Shown here: positions 1 through 7,982 of the stretch, piece after piece
Numbering within the stretch: position 1 is the stretch's first letter
Layout of the letters: every line of letters starts with the position of its first letter
Position numbers and translations under genes: made by a program
Source: Verrucomicrobia subdivision 3 bacterium UBA7542
Lineage (GTDB): Bacteria; Verrucomicrobiota; Verrucomicrobiia; Limisphaerales; UBA11358
Direction: 5' to 3'
Assembly (NCBI GenBank): GCA_002479245.1
Contig: DLMG01000263.1
Coordinates: forward strand, 448 to 8,429
Length of the DNA: 7,982 nt
The notes under the pieces: model-generated
The model's database searches: none
Told to the model about the DNA's origin: nothing
Seen by the model: only the letters and a program-made list of their open reading frames with translations

Positions 1-213
1 GTCGCTCTGACCAATTTGTTCCAAGTAGTGATTCAGCGGAGCGAACACCAAATCCTCCTCAGCCTTGCCGTGGGCGAGCAGCAGCACTTCCATCAATTCA
101 GCCCATCCTTTCACCTCGGCCAGCGTTTTCAGTTTTGGCAGGACGCGTTCGATGTGGTCGAAAATGTTGTGGAACACGACGTGTTCCGCCAAAAGCGCTT
201 CGGTGATTTTCAT
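1..213 (-). CDS. Hemerythrin-like HHE-domain protein, N-terminal part (cut by window edge)
   Basis: Reading the minus strand from the ATG at 213 gives 71 uninterrupted codons to the window edge, beginning MKITEALLAEHVVFHNIFDH. The pattern fits an HHE cation-binding (hemerythrin-like) four-helix bundle. Helix 1 has H11 and H15 followed by DHIE (about residues 19-22), and a second helix has H48 with E52/E53 in AHGKAEEDLVFAPL. Such His/Glu residues ligate a non-haem di-iron centre in this family. Family members bind O2 or sense iron, oxygen or nitrosative stress; which applies here cannot be told. The start is secure in this frame because a TAA lies five codons upstream with no other start between. 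It begins 17 bp after the gcvP stop on the same strand, so cotranscription is likely. No signal peptide is seen, suggesting a cytoplasmic protein. No clear Shine-Dalgarno sequence is present. The C-terminal ligands lie outside the window. Confidence 0.72.
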   Translation of the reverse strand, partial: MKITEALLAEHVVFHNIFDHIERVLPKLKTLAEVKGWAELMEVLLLAHGKAEEDLVFAPLNHYLEQIGQSD

Positions 214-230
214 GTCGCCGAAAGTTTACA

Positions 231-3200
231 TCAAGAAACGTAAGTGTCCATCCCCGCGCACGTGCAAACCGGATTGCGGTCGCCAAAGACGTTGTCCACG
301 CGGCCGACGGCGGGCCAGAATTTGTATTCGCGCAGACCCGGCACCGGAAACGCCGCCGACTCGCGCGGGTAAGGCCGGTCCCAATTGTCCGCCGCAATCA
401 TATCCGCCGTATGTGGCGCGTTCTTCAGCAGGTTGTTCTGCCGGTCCGCCGTGCCGGATTCGATGGCGGTCATCTCGGCGTGAATGGAAATCATCGCGTC
501 GCAGAAACGATCCAGTTCGAACTTCGATTCGCTTTCCGTCGGCTCGACCATGAGCGTGCCAGCCACGGGCCACGACAGAGTCGGCGCATGAAAGCCGTAA
601 TCCATCAGCCGCTTGGCCACGTCATCGGCGGTGACGCTCTTGAACCGGCGCAAATCAAGGATGCACTCATGCGCGACCAGGTTGCCGTGGCCACGATACA
701 ACGTCGGGAAATAATTCTCCAGCCGTTTGGCGATGTAGTTTGCGTTCAGGATGGCGAACTTGGTGGCTTCGGTCAGGCCGTCCGCCCCCATCATGGCGAT
801 ATACATCCACGAAATCGGCAGGATGCCTGCGCTGCCCCACGGCGCGGCGGCAACCGGGCCGATGGCAGAGTGACAGGTGACAGGTGACGGGTGACATGAA
901 GGCGTAACAACCGGATGTCCCGGCAGGAACGGCACAAGATGTTTGGCCACGCCGATTGGGCCCACTCCCGGTCCGCCGCCGCCGTGCGGAATGGAAAACG
1001 TTTTGTGCAGGTTCAAATGGCACACGTCCGCGCCAATGTCCGCCGGCCGGCACAGGCCGACTTGCGCGTTCATGTTCGCGCCATCCATATAGACCTGTCC
1101 TCCGTCGGCGTGGACGATTTCGCAAATCTCCCGGATCGTTTCCTCGAACACGCCGTGCGTGGACGGATAGGTGACCATCAGGCAGGCAAGGTCTTTTTTA
1201 TGCGCCTCGGCCTTGGCGCGCAAATCGGCCACGTCAATGTTGCCGTCCTTGTCGCAGGCGACGGCAACGACTTTCAGCCCGGCCATGACGGCGCTGGCGG
1301 GATTCGTGCCGTGCGCGGAGGTCGGGATGAGGCAGACATTGCGGTGCGCTTCGCCCCGGCTTTCGTGATAAGCGCGGATGACGAGCTGGCCGGCGTATTC
1401 GCCCTGGGAACCGGCGTTGGGCTGCAATGAGATTCCCGCAAAACCGGTGATTTCCGCGAGCCAATCTTCGAGGTTTTGGAAAAGGATTTGGTAGCCGCGC
1501 GCTTGTTTCAACGGCGCGAAGGGATGAAGCTTGGCAAACTCCGGCCACGAAATGGTAAGCATCTCCGCCGCGGCGTTCAGCTTCATTGTGCAGGAACCGA
1601 GCGGAATCATCGAGGCGGTCAGCGACAGGTCGCGCGATTCCAGCCGCTTGATGTAGCGGAGCATTTCGGTCTCAGAGTGGTACGAATTAAAAACTTTGTG
1701 AGTCAGGAACGGCGAAGTGCGGACGTGTAGGGCAGACATTCCTGTCTGCCGGTTCTCCGGACATTCTTGTCCGGATTTTTTTGAACTGGCGACTGGAAAG
1801 TCGCCAGAACCCGCAGGCAAGAATGCCTGCGCTACGTCCGCCAGCGTGAAACCTATGGCCTTGTCACCTTTGAAAACCTGCCAGATTTCAACCACATCGC
1901 TTTCACTGGTCGTTTCATCGAGTGAGATGCCGAGTGTGTGGTCATCAATTTCGCGGAAATTCATCCGGTGCGCTTCGGCAATTTTGACAATGTCGGCAGC
2001 AGACTTGTCACCGAGGCAGATGGTGAGCGTGTCAAAGAACGTGCTGCCGGCATCCTGCCGGCAGTTCTGATTTTTTAAATGGCTCTGCCGACAAGATGTC
2101 GGCAGCACGTTAAAGCCCAGTTTTTCCAAACCGGCGGCGAGAATTCCAGTCAGCTTGTGAATCCGCTCCGCGATTTTCTTCAAGCCGTCCGGCCCGTGAT
2201 AAACGGCATAGAGCGACGCCATGTTCGCCAGCAACGCCTGCGCGGTGCAGATGTTGCTGGTGGCTTTTTCACGGCGGATGTGCTGTTCGCGCGTGCCGAG
2301 CGCGAGGCGCATCGCGGGTTTGCCGCGGGAATCCTTGGAGACGCCGACGAGGCGGCCGGGCATCTGGCGTTTGAATTCGTCACGCGTGGCGAAGAACGCG
2401 GCGTGCGGGCCGCCATAACCCAGCGGCACGCCGAAGCGTTGCGCGCTGCCGATGGCGATGTCCGCGCCGAATTCACCGGGCGGCTTGATGAGCGTAAGCG
2501 CGAGCAAATCCGTGGCCACGGTGAGCAGCGCGCCGGCGGTGTGGGCTTTTTCCGCGAAACCAGAGTAATCGTGAATCGCGCCGAACGTGTCGGGATATTG
2601 CACCAGCGCCCCGAAAACCTTTTCGGTGAACGAAAAATGTTCGTGGCTGCCAACGACAATTTCGATGCCGAGCGCCTTCGCGCGGGTCTGGATGACTTCG
2701 ATGTTCTGCGGATGGCAGGTTTCGGAGACGAAGAAAATATTCCGTCCATCCTTGAGCCGGTGGCACATCGTCATCGCCTCGGCGCAGGCGGTGGCTTCGT
2801 CGAGGAGCGAAGCGTTCGCGATGTCGAGCGCGGTGAGATCGGCAACCATCGTTTGAAAATTCAGGAGCGCTTCGAGGCGACCCTGGGAAATTTCGGCCTG
2901 ATAAGGCGTGTATTGCGTGTACCAGCCGGGGTTTTCCAAAACGTTGCGCTGAATCACCGCCGGTGTGATGCAATCGTAATAGCCCATGCCGATGAACGAG
3001 CGGCAGACCTGGTTTTGCGACGCGATTTCCTTCAGCGCGGCGAGGGCCTCATGTTCGTTGCGCGCGGCGGGCAATTGAAGCGGACGGGCGAGTCGAATCG
3101 GTTTGGGAACGGCGGCGTCAATCATCGCGTCAAGGCTCGCGTAGCCAAGTTGCTTGAGCATTTCGCCGGCATCGGCGGGACGCGGGCCGATGTGGCGGCG

Positions 3201-3245
3201 GACAAACCGGTCGGGAGAAGCGGTCAGATTTTCAGTCAAAGCCAT
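231..3245 (-). CDS. gcvP: Glycine dehydrogenase (aminomethyl-transferring), P-protein of the glycine cleavage system
   Basis: The P-protein decarboxylates glycine with pyridoxal phosphate and passes the aminomethyl group to the lipoyl arm of GcvH. It is the fused single-chain type: an N-terminal half with [20 protein letters not shown] (about 84-103), then a C-terminal half with [12 protein letters not shown] (about 545-556), [34 protein letters not shown] and [17 protein letters not shown]. Lys748 in HKTF is the expected PLP lysine. [20 protein letters not shown] and GDRNPVCTC lie near the end. The only usable start in frame is the ATG at 3245, because an in-frame TAA lies four codons upstream; a GGAGG at 3265-3269 is rather distant. 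At 1004 residues it is longer than the usual ~950-960. The excess is explained by three repeat-derived insertions at residues ~382-401, ~471-507 and ~781-793. All recognised catalytic motifs survive, so I call it functional, though this is inference. The upstream neighbour is not gcvT or gcvH; the downstream one is a hemerythrin-like gene. Confidence 0.97.
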   Translation of the reverse strand: MALTENLTASPDRFVRRHIGPRPADAGEMLKQLGYASLDAMIDAAVPKPIRLARPLQLPAARNEHEALAALKEIASQNQVCRSFIGMGYYDCITPAVIQRNVLENPGWYTQYTPYQAEISQGRLEALLNFQTMVADLTALDIANASLLDEATACAEAMTMCHRLKDGRNIFFVSETCHPQNIEVIQTRAKALGIEIVVGSHEHFSFTEKVFGALVQYPDTFGAIHDYSGFAEKAHTAGALLTVATDLLALTLIKPPGEFGADIAIGSAQRFGVPLGYGGPHAAFFATRDEFKRQMPGRLVGVSKDSRGKPAMRLALGTREQHIRREKATSNICTAQALLANMASLYAVYHGPDGLKKIAERIHKLTGILAAGLEKLGFNVLPTSCRQSHLKNQNCRQDAGSTFFDTLTICLGDKSAADIVKIAEAHRMNFREIDDHTLGISLDETTSESDVVEIWQVFKGDKAIGFTLADVAQAFLPAGSGDFPVASSKKSGQECPENRQTGMSALHVRTSPFLTHKVFNSYHSETEMLRYIKRLESRDLSLTASMIPLGSCTMKLNAAAEMLTISWPEFAKLHPFAPLKQARGYQILFQNLEDWLAEITGFAGISLQPNAGSQGEYAGQLVIRAYHESRGEAHRNVCLIPTSAHGTNPASAVMAGLKVVAVACDKDGNIDVADLRAKAEAHKKDLACLMVTYPSTHGVFEETIREICEIVHADGGQVYMDGANMNAQVGLCRPADIGADVCHLNLHKTFSIPHGGGGPGVGPIGVAKHLVPFLPGHPVVTPSCHPSPVTCHSAIGPVAAAPWGSAGILPISWMYIAMMGADGLTEATKFAILNANYIAKRLENYFPTLYRGHGNLVAHECILDLRRFKSVTADDVAKRLMDYGFHAPTLSWPVAGTLMVEPTESESKFELDRFCDAMISIHAEMTAIESGTADRQNNLLKNAPHTADMIAADNWDRPYPRESAAFPVPGLREYKFWPAVGRVDNVFGDRNPVCTCAGMDTYVS
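870..897. repeat. Tandem heptamer repeat GTGACRG (4 units) inside gcvP
   Basis: Four consecutive 7-mers on the plus strand: gtgacag (870-876), gtgacag (877-883), gtgacgg (884-890) and gtgacat (891-897). Read as gcvP sense they encode roughly residues 784-793 ([10 protein letters not shown]), between the conserved FLPGHPVV and GPVAAAPWG segments. The E. coli enzyme has a shorter loop here with unrelated sequence (compared from memory). A unit of 7 is not a multiple of 3, so gain or loss of one unit would shift the gcvP frame. Confidence 0.85.
1723..1837. repeat. Four-hairpin palindromic repeat element inserted in frame in gcvP
   Basis: Between ACGT at 1723-1726 and ACGT at 1834-1837 lie four perfect hairpins: 1731-1750 (8-bp stem, loop TTCC), 1757-1774 (7-bp, TTCT), 1788-1805 (7-bp, GGAA) and 1813-1830 (7-bp, AGAA). 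The spacers between hairpins 1-2 and 3-4 are complementary (GGTTCT at 1751-1756, AGAACC at 1806-1811). The ends also pair (GGACGT at 1721-1726 with ACGTCC at 1834-1839), so the whole unit can fold as a branched, cloverleaf-like structure around a T-rich centre (1775-1787). One ACGT plus the interior is 111 bp, or 37 codons, and is translated as about residues 471-507 of GcvP, in the linker between its two halves. No ORF of its own and no transposase are seen, so it would be non-autonomous. Confidence 0.85.
2039..2110. repeat. Two-hairpin palindromic repeat element inside gcvP
   Basis: It is bounded by a perfect 11-bp inverted repeat, AACGTGCTGCC (2038-2048) and GGCAGCACGTT (2101-2111). Inside are two hairpins with 9-bp stems and 3-nt loops: 2044-2064 (CTGCCGGCA, loop TCC) and 2085-2105 (CTGCCGACA, loop AGA). 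A 20-nt linker (2065-2084) contains GATTTTTT. In gcvP sense it encodes about residues 382-401 ([20 protein letters not shown]), sitting between NVL and TFFDTLT, a site where P-proteins normally run straight through. It shares ACGT ends, the central GATTTTTT tract and orientation with the larger element at 1723-1837. The distance between the ACGT copies is 68 bp, not a multiple of 3, so a small indel must have accompanied or followed insertion if it was a simple insertion. Confidence 0.82.
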
Positions 3246-3427
3246 CCGGGGAAATTACGGTTCGCCTCCGAAAAAAGCGAGTTGGATTTGACCGAAACAT
3301 AACAGTCACTCCATCTTCAACGTTGCTTGTCACGCTGACGCTGTAATTTTTGAATTTTTCGACCACTTCAACGACAAAAACGCTCACCAGCAGTCCGCCA
3401 AATCGCGGCAATGACGTAGCTCCGTTG
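3246..3427. other. Intergenic region upstream of gcvP; no convincing element
   Basis: These 182 bp lie between the secreted-protein gene stop and the gcvP start, both on the minus strand. I looked for a glycine riboswitch on the minus strand and saw no tandem aptamer-like motif. No promoter reaches a convincing -35/-10 match. The best hairpin (CCGC at 3395-3398 with GCGG at 3405-3408) has only four pairs and no T-tract directly after it, so no terminator is called. Confidence 0.5.
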
Positions 3428-6040
3428 TTATTGCAACAGGATGGAACGATAGAATTGTTGATTTGCGTTTGATGCTGCTGAATTTGTAAAAGCAAATATT
3501 CCATTCACAGGACAATTAGTACTGATGCTCACCCAATTTAAAAGGTCTGAGGAAACTTCAATGGCATAGGCATGGCCATCATAACCAGTAAACTGCACAA
3601 CTGGCTGGCTATTCAACGTCGCGATCGAACCGATGGAATCCGCGCGCAACAATGACAATAGTTGGCTAGGAATTATTTCGTATGCTTCATCGCTGATGCC
3701 GTTCGAGGATTGGACGCCATCGTTCCAGTTCAGGAACGGTGATTGTTCGGTCAACTGTGGCGTTGCCAGGATGTTTCCGACCTCACGAAAAAACTGTCCC
3801 GGCTGGCCGGTCCGTGCTGATTGAACGGCATCGACGATGGCCGATGCTTGGGGGGAGTTCGATGATATGACGAGCGTGCCGAATTGAGGTGGAAAGACTC
3901 CAAGGCTTAATCCAAGAGAATCAGGAAGATTGTTGGTTAACGCGGTAAGACCATCGAGCAAAACCAGCCAAGCGTTGGGGTTTGAATTATTCACGGAAAA
4001 AAGAGACCGAACATCGTTGGTATTCAGCAAAGCTGCCAGCACACTCACCAAGTGCCGGTCTCTCACAGGTGCCATTGCTGCAGCATCGGTCGGATCAAAA
4101 TCTCCCGTCCAATTCATCCAAGTGTTGGTCCCAATGTTGGCCCCATTTTGAATTTCGCCTAGAATGTCCGATGCTTTCAGATAAATCGTCTGCCACGGCG
4201 TTCCGCGATGAATTTGACCAAGCCAATTATAGATTGCGAGTTCGTTCGTTGGGAAATTCCAATTGTCTGACCAACGCACCAGCGGGTCCTTATATGCGAG
4301 GTTGTAACCACTCGTATCCACGTTTGGGAAGGATAGGCTTCTACCCCAAGGTTGGTAGCGGTCATTCAACTGGCCAAGGTTGTTGGGTGGCAAATTGACC
4401 ATTAAATCATTCCACTGGTGAGTACCGGTTTGGAGACCGCTTGGCTCGGTGCCAGTGAAATTCAAATCACTGGCGAGATAGTGAACGAGCGGATCATTGG
4501 CCTGCCACGAAATGTATTGGTAGGCCGTCCGTGAAGCTACGAAGGGCACTTGCACACACAAATCCAGGTTCGATGCTAAATAAGTATTGCCGGTATTTGG
4601 ATCCGTACCAAAACCCATATGATTAGGATTGAAGAAGGCGTTTAAGGAAGCAATTTCCTGCCCAACCGTGCCACCACCCGGCGGATTTCTCCAAGTGCGG
4701 TCGTCGTTGGCGGTAAGCAAGATTACATTTTGTTGCGGGTTCAAGGCGTAATAGATCTGATTGACCACTCCATACGGGATGACATTGGGCAAAACGCCGG
4801 CCCCAAAATAGTTTGTGTTCCATAAACCAATATTCGGATTGCCCGGATCATAATCCGTAATTTCCGCATTCAAATTCCGGCTGCTCTCTGGCCCGGCAAA
4901 CTGGACATAATCAATGACCTGATCGCCATCCAGCATCACCACCTGCAAACGGTTGGTGGTCAACAAGCCAAATTGCGGCATCGGGGTAATGCCCTGATCC
5001 AAGTAATTGCTGACGGCGCTACCCGAAGCAGGAATAAAACTATGGGTGTTATAGACATAAACCGAGTTGGTGAGCAAAATTGCATTGGCATTCAAAGGAA
5101 GCGCAAAAGAATTTACATTTGGACTCGGCGGCCTGTTTCGCCCGGTGACAACCCACGGTGCCGATCCCGGCCACGTGGACAAGCTGACCGAATTGGTCAT
5201 GACATAGGGTGAATTAATCCAGATGAGAGGCGGCATTGCGGCACCGCCGGGTTCTTCGTTGGTCAACATCATCGAAAGGCTGTCCCGCGCCAAAATTTGT
5301 ATCTGGGACAACGACACGTAGTTGGAGTTGTATGAATTCCAACATTCAACACCGAGCAAATTGCTGATGCTCAGGATATACATCTGGTTGGTTTGATAGG
5401 CGTTTAACGGCGCGTTAATACTCGGACGTGTGATTTCCAACCTGCGTGTAACCTGCACGATGCTTTCCATGGAAAATTCATTGAAGTTTGGGAAACCTTT
5501 CTTCGCGCCGATGATCCATGGGATGCCATAAACGTTATTCGTGCTGGTCCCAAGCGGCAAAGTGGTAACATCCATCGGCAGGGTGAGGTGCGGGTCGTTG
5601 AGCCCGAGGCCGGGGCTTAATACAACCGGTTCATAGCCGGTGATAAAAACATTTGCGCCATCATTGGAGAAAATCGGGCGGAAGACGGACGGGTAAAAAT
5701 TGGTGGTAGAGGCGTCGAAAACGTTCGCTGTGACCTGAAGCAATCGGTGGACGGCAGGTGTGTACTGGTTCGTCGGGTAAACTTGGATTCCCGTCAAATT
5801 GAGATTCAACTCCGACGACAGCAAACGGGAGGCAACATTGGTAAAGAAACTGACCGGGCTTCCGGTATTAAGGATCGGCGCGGCATTTGCTAATGTCAGC
5901 GTTGCCATCAGCGTGCAAACGCAGAGCAAAAGCCTCAACCAACCAAGTTGGGATGGCGTCAAACTTCGTTGGCTTGGGCAACCCCATCCCACTAAATTTG
6001 TCATGACTAAAATTCTAATACTTCGCTTATATTTTCCCAT
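3428..6040 (-). CDS. Large secreted protein of unknown function, Verrucomicrobiota-type
   Basis: This is an 870-residue protein I cannot name. A hydrophobic stretch at about 32-50 (LGWLRLLLCVCTLMATLTL) followed by ANAAP looks like a Sec signal peptide, cleaved near residues 53-54. The mature part is rich in Asn, Thr, Ser, Pro and Trp, typical of extracellular beta-rich proteins. Distinctive segments are WLGQIHRGTPWQTIYLKA (about 605-622), PQLTEQSPFLN (about 760-770) and ISDEAYEIIPSQLLSLLR (about 780-797). From memory, similar segments occur in large verrucomicrobial proteins found near prepilin-like genes, which might suggest a pseudopilus or cell-surface role; this is uncertain. The last ~59 residues (YAIEVSSDLLNWVSIS ... 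FYRSILLQ) form a C-terminal module common on exported proteins of this phylum, possibly a beta-sandwich. The start is ambiguous: ATG at 6040, or ATG at 6004 (residue 13), which gives a more ordinary signal peptide. Neither has a clear ribosome binding site. It appears more AT-rich than its neighbours. Confidence 0.8.
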   Translation of the reverse strand: MGKYKRSIRILVMTNLVGWGCPSQRSLTPSQLGWLRLLLCVCTLMATLTLANAAPILNTGSPVSFFTNVASRLLSSELNLNLTGIQVYPTNQYTPAVHRLLQVTANVFDASTTNFYPSVFRPIFSNDGANVFITGYEPVVLSPGLGLNDPHLTLPMDVTTLPLGTSTNNVYGIPWIIGAKKGFPNFNEFSMESIVQVTRRLEITRPSINAPLNAYQTNQMYILSISNLLGVECWNSYNSNYVSLSQIQILARDSLSMMLTNEEPGGAAMPPLIWINSPYVMTNSVSLSTWPGSAPWVVTGRNRPPSPNVNSFALPLNANAILLTNSVYVYNTHSFIPASGSAVSNYLDQGITPMPQFGLLTTNRLQVVMLDGDQVIDYVQFAGPESSRNLNAEITDYDPGNPNIGLWNTNYFGAGVLPNVIPYGVVNQIYYALNPQQNVILLTANDDRTWRNPPGGGTVGQEIASLNAFFNPNHMGFGTDPNTGNTYLASNLDLCVQVPFVASRTAYQYISWQANDPLVHYLASDLNFTGTEPSGLQTGTHQWNDLMVNLPPNNLGQLNDRYQPWGRSLSFPNVDTSGYNLAYKDPLVRWSDNWNFPTNELAIYNWLGQIHRGTPWQTIYLKASDILGEIQNGANIGTNTWMNWTGDFDPTDAAAMAPVRDRHLVSVLAALLNTNDVRSLFSVNNSNPNAWLVLLDGLTALTNNLPDSLGLSLGVFPPQFGTLVISSNSPQASAIVDAVQSARTGQPGQFFREVGNILATPQLTEQSPFLNWNDGVQSSNGISDEAYEIIPSQLLSLLRADSIGSIATLNSQPVVQFTGYDGHAYAIEVSSDLLNWVSISTNCPVNGIFAFTNSAASNANQQFYRSILLQ

Positions 6041-6130
6041 CTTTTATTTGTTTACAGGCATTGCGCCAACTTCGACTACTGCAACACGCACGTGTTTAGT
6101 CGATCAAAAGACAAAGGTTGTTGGTTCGAC

Positions 6131-6150
6131 CATGCTTCGTTTGAAGCATG
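6131..6150. repeat. Perfect hairpin (8-bp stem, 4-nt loop) in the divergent intergenic region
   Basis: CATGCTTC (6131-6138), loop GTTT, GAAGCATG (6143-6150). No T-tract follows on either strand, so it is not a standard intrinsic terminator. It lies about 90 bp upstream of the secreted-protein start and about 165 bp before the gyrB -35 box. Stem and loop size resemble the arms of the repeat element inside gcvP, but the sequence is unrelated. It could be an operator, an mRNA structure or a solitary palindromic repeat. Confidence 0.6.
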
Positions 6151-6270
6151 AAATCTGCTATCCGGATTCAGGGCAAAACGATGCCAAAATCCAACGTCAT
6201 TTTTCACAAAATCAGTGACTGTCACAGTTTGGGGACGCCCCCATATGCGGCATAAGCCGGTCGGCATGGC

Positions 6271-6284
6271 CACAATTCATTGTG
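6271..6284. promoter_or_regulatory. Operator-like dyad CACAAT-tc-ATTGTG upstream of the gyrB promoter
   Basis: A perfect 6-bp inverted repeat with a 2-bp centre lies 30 bp upstream of the predicted gyrB -35 box. The centre is too tight for an RNA hairpin loop, so a dimeric DNA-binding protein site is the more natural reading. No regulator is identified, and a chance dyad in AT-rich DNA is possible. Confidence 0.35.
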
Positions 6285-6314
6285 TTTTGGGGCGGTTTTT
6301 TGACCAAATAAAGG

Positions 6315-6343
6315 TTGTGTTAAATCGTCATTTTTTCTATACT
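6315..6343 (+). promoter_or_regulatory. Predicted sigma70-type promoter for gyrB
   Basis: A -35 box TTGTGT (6315-6320), a 17-bp spacer and a -10 box TATACT (6338-6343) match the consensus well, in an otherwise T-rich stretch. Transcription would start near 6350, giving a leader of roughly 44 nt before the gyrB ATG. Gyrase promoters are often sensitive to DNA supercoiling; nothing here proves that. Confidence 0.6.
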
Positions 6344-6369
6344 TTTTAAGCTTTCACTGACCCGGTTAA

Positions 6370-7982
<1,613 letters not shown>

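Noticed and set aside
811..837. Sequence resembling an arm of the four-hairpin element (GCAGG-ATG-CCTGC)
   Set aside because: It encodes the conserved GcvP segment [11 protein letters not shown], so the similarity is explained by coding constraint and is short.
870..897. CRISPR-like repeat array
   Set aside because: The units are contiguous 7-mers without spacers, so this is a simple tandem repeat.
2079..3302. Long plus-strand reading frame (about 407 codons) opposite gcvP
   Set aside because: It is an antisense shadow of the unmistakable gcvP coding sequence; its translation is Arg/Gly-rich with no recognisable motif.
3395..3408. Candidate terminator after the secreted-protein gene
   Set aside because: Only a 4-bp stem and no adjacent T-tract on the minus strand.
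3413..3420. ACGTAGC-like 8-bp match to one end of the gcvP element
   Set aside because: Only about 8 bp match and no hairpins adjoin it; expected by chance.
3246..3427. Possible glycine riboswitch upstream of gcvP
   Set aside because: The minus-strand leader lacks the purine-rich tandem aptamer pattern expected of that class.
6076..6273. Possible 65-residue minus-strand gene in the divergent intergenic region
   Set aside because: No ribosome binding site, no recognisable domain, and it spans the hairpin at 6131-6150; open by chance in a short region.

Overview
The window most likely comes from a bacterium of the Verrucomicrobiota (Pedosphaera / Limisphaerales-like). This rests on three things I recognise rather than on any search: the style of the large Asn/Thr/Trp-rich secreted protein with a C-terminal 'NW...FYR' module, the multi-hairpin palindromic repeats and GTGACRG heptamers that I associate with these genomes, and the weak Shine-Dalgarno signals. 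The two housekeeping genes are moderately GC-rich; the secreted-protein gene looks more AT-rich by eye.

Layout: 1-213 (minus) is the N-terminal part of a hemerythrin-like HHE-domain protein that runs off the left edge. It starts 17 bp after gcvP (231-3245, minus), a full-length fused glycine dehydrogenase of 1004 residues. A 182-bp gap with no recognised element separates gcvP from a large secreted protein gene (3428-6040, minus). A 353-bp divergent intergenic region (6041-6393) carries a good sigma70-type promoter for gyrB plus two short inverted repeats. gyrB (6394 to the right edge, plus) encodes the ATPase, transducer and first part of the TOPRIM domain of DNA gyrase subunit B.

The most unusual feature is that gcvP is interrupted in frame by three repeat-derived insertions while keeping every catalytic motif I can recognise: a two-hairpin element (2039-2110), a four-hairpin element (1723-1837) and a tandem GTGACRG heptamer tract (870-897). 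The two hairpin elements share architecture: ACGT at both ends, a central GATTTTTT tract, hairpins on either side and the same orientation. They look like members of one family of mobile palindromic repeats that can be translated inside a protein, comparable in concept to the Rickettsia palindromic elements. They add about 20 and 37 residues respectively.

Functional picture: gcvP serves one-carbon metabolism (glycine cleavage) and is probably cotranscribed with the downstream hemerythrin-like gene. gyrB is transcribed divergently and is unrelated. No gcvT, gcvH, gyrA, recF or dnaA is visible. I see no CRISPR array, tRNA, rRNA, transposase or phage gene.
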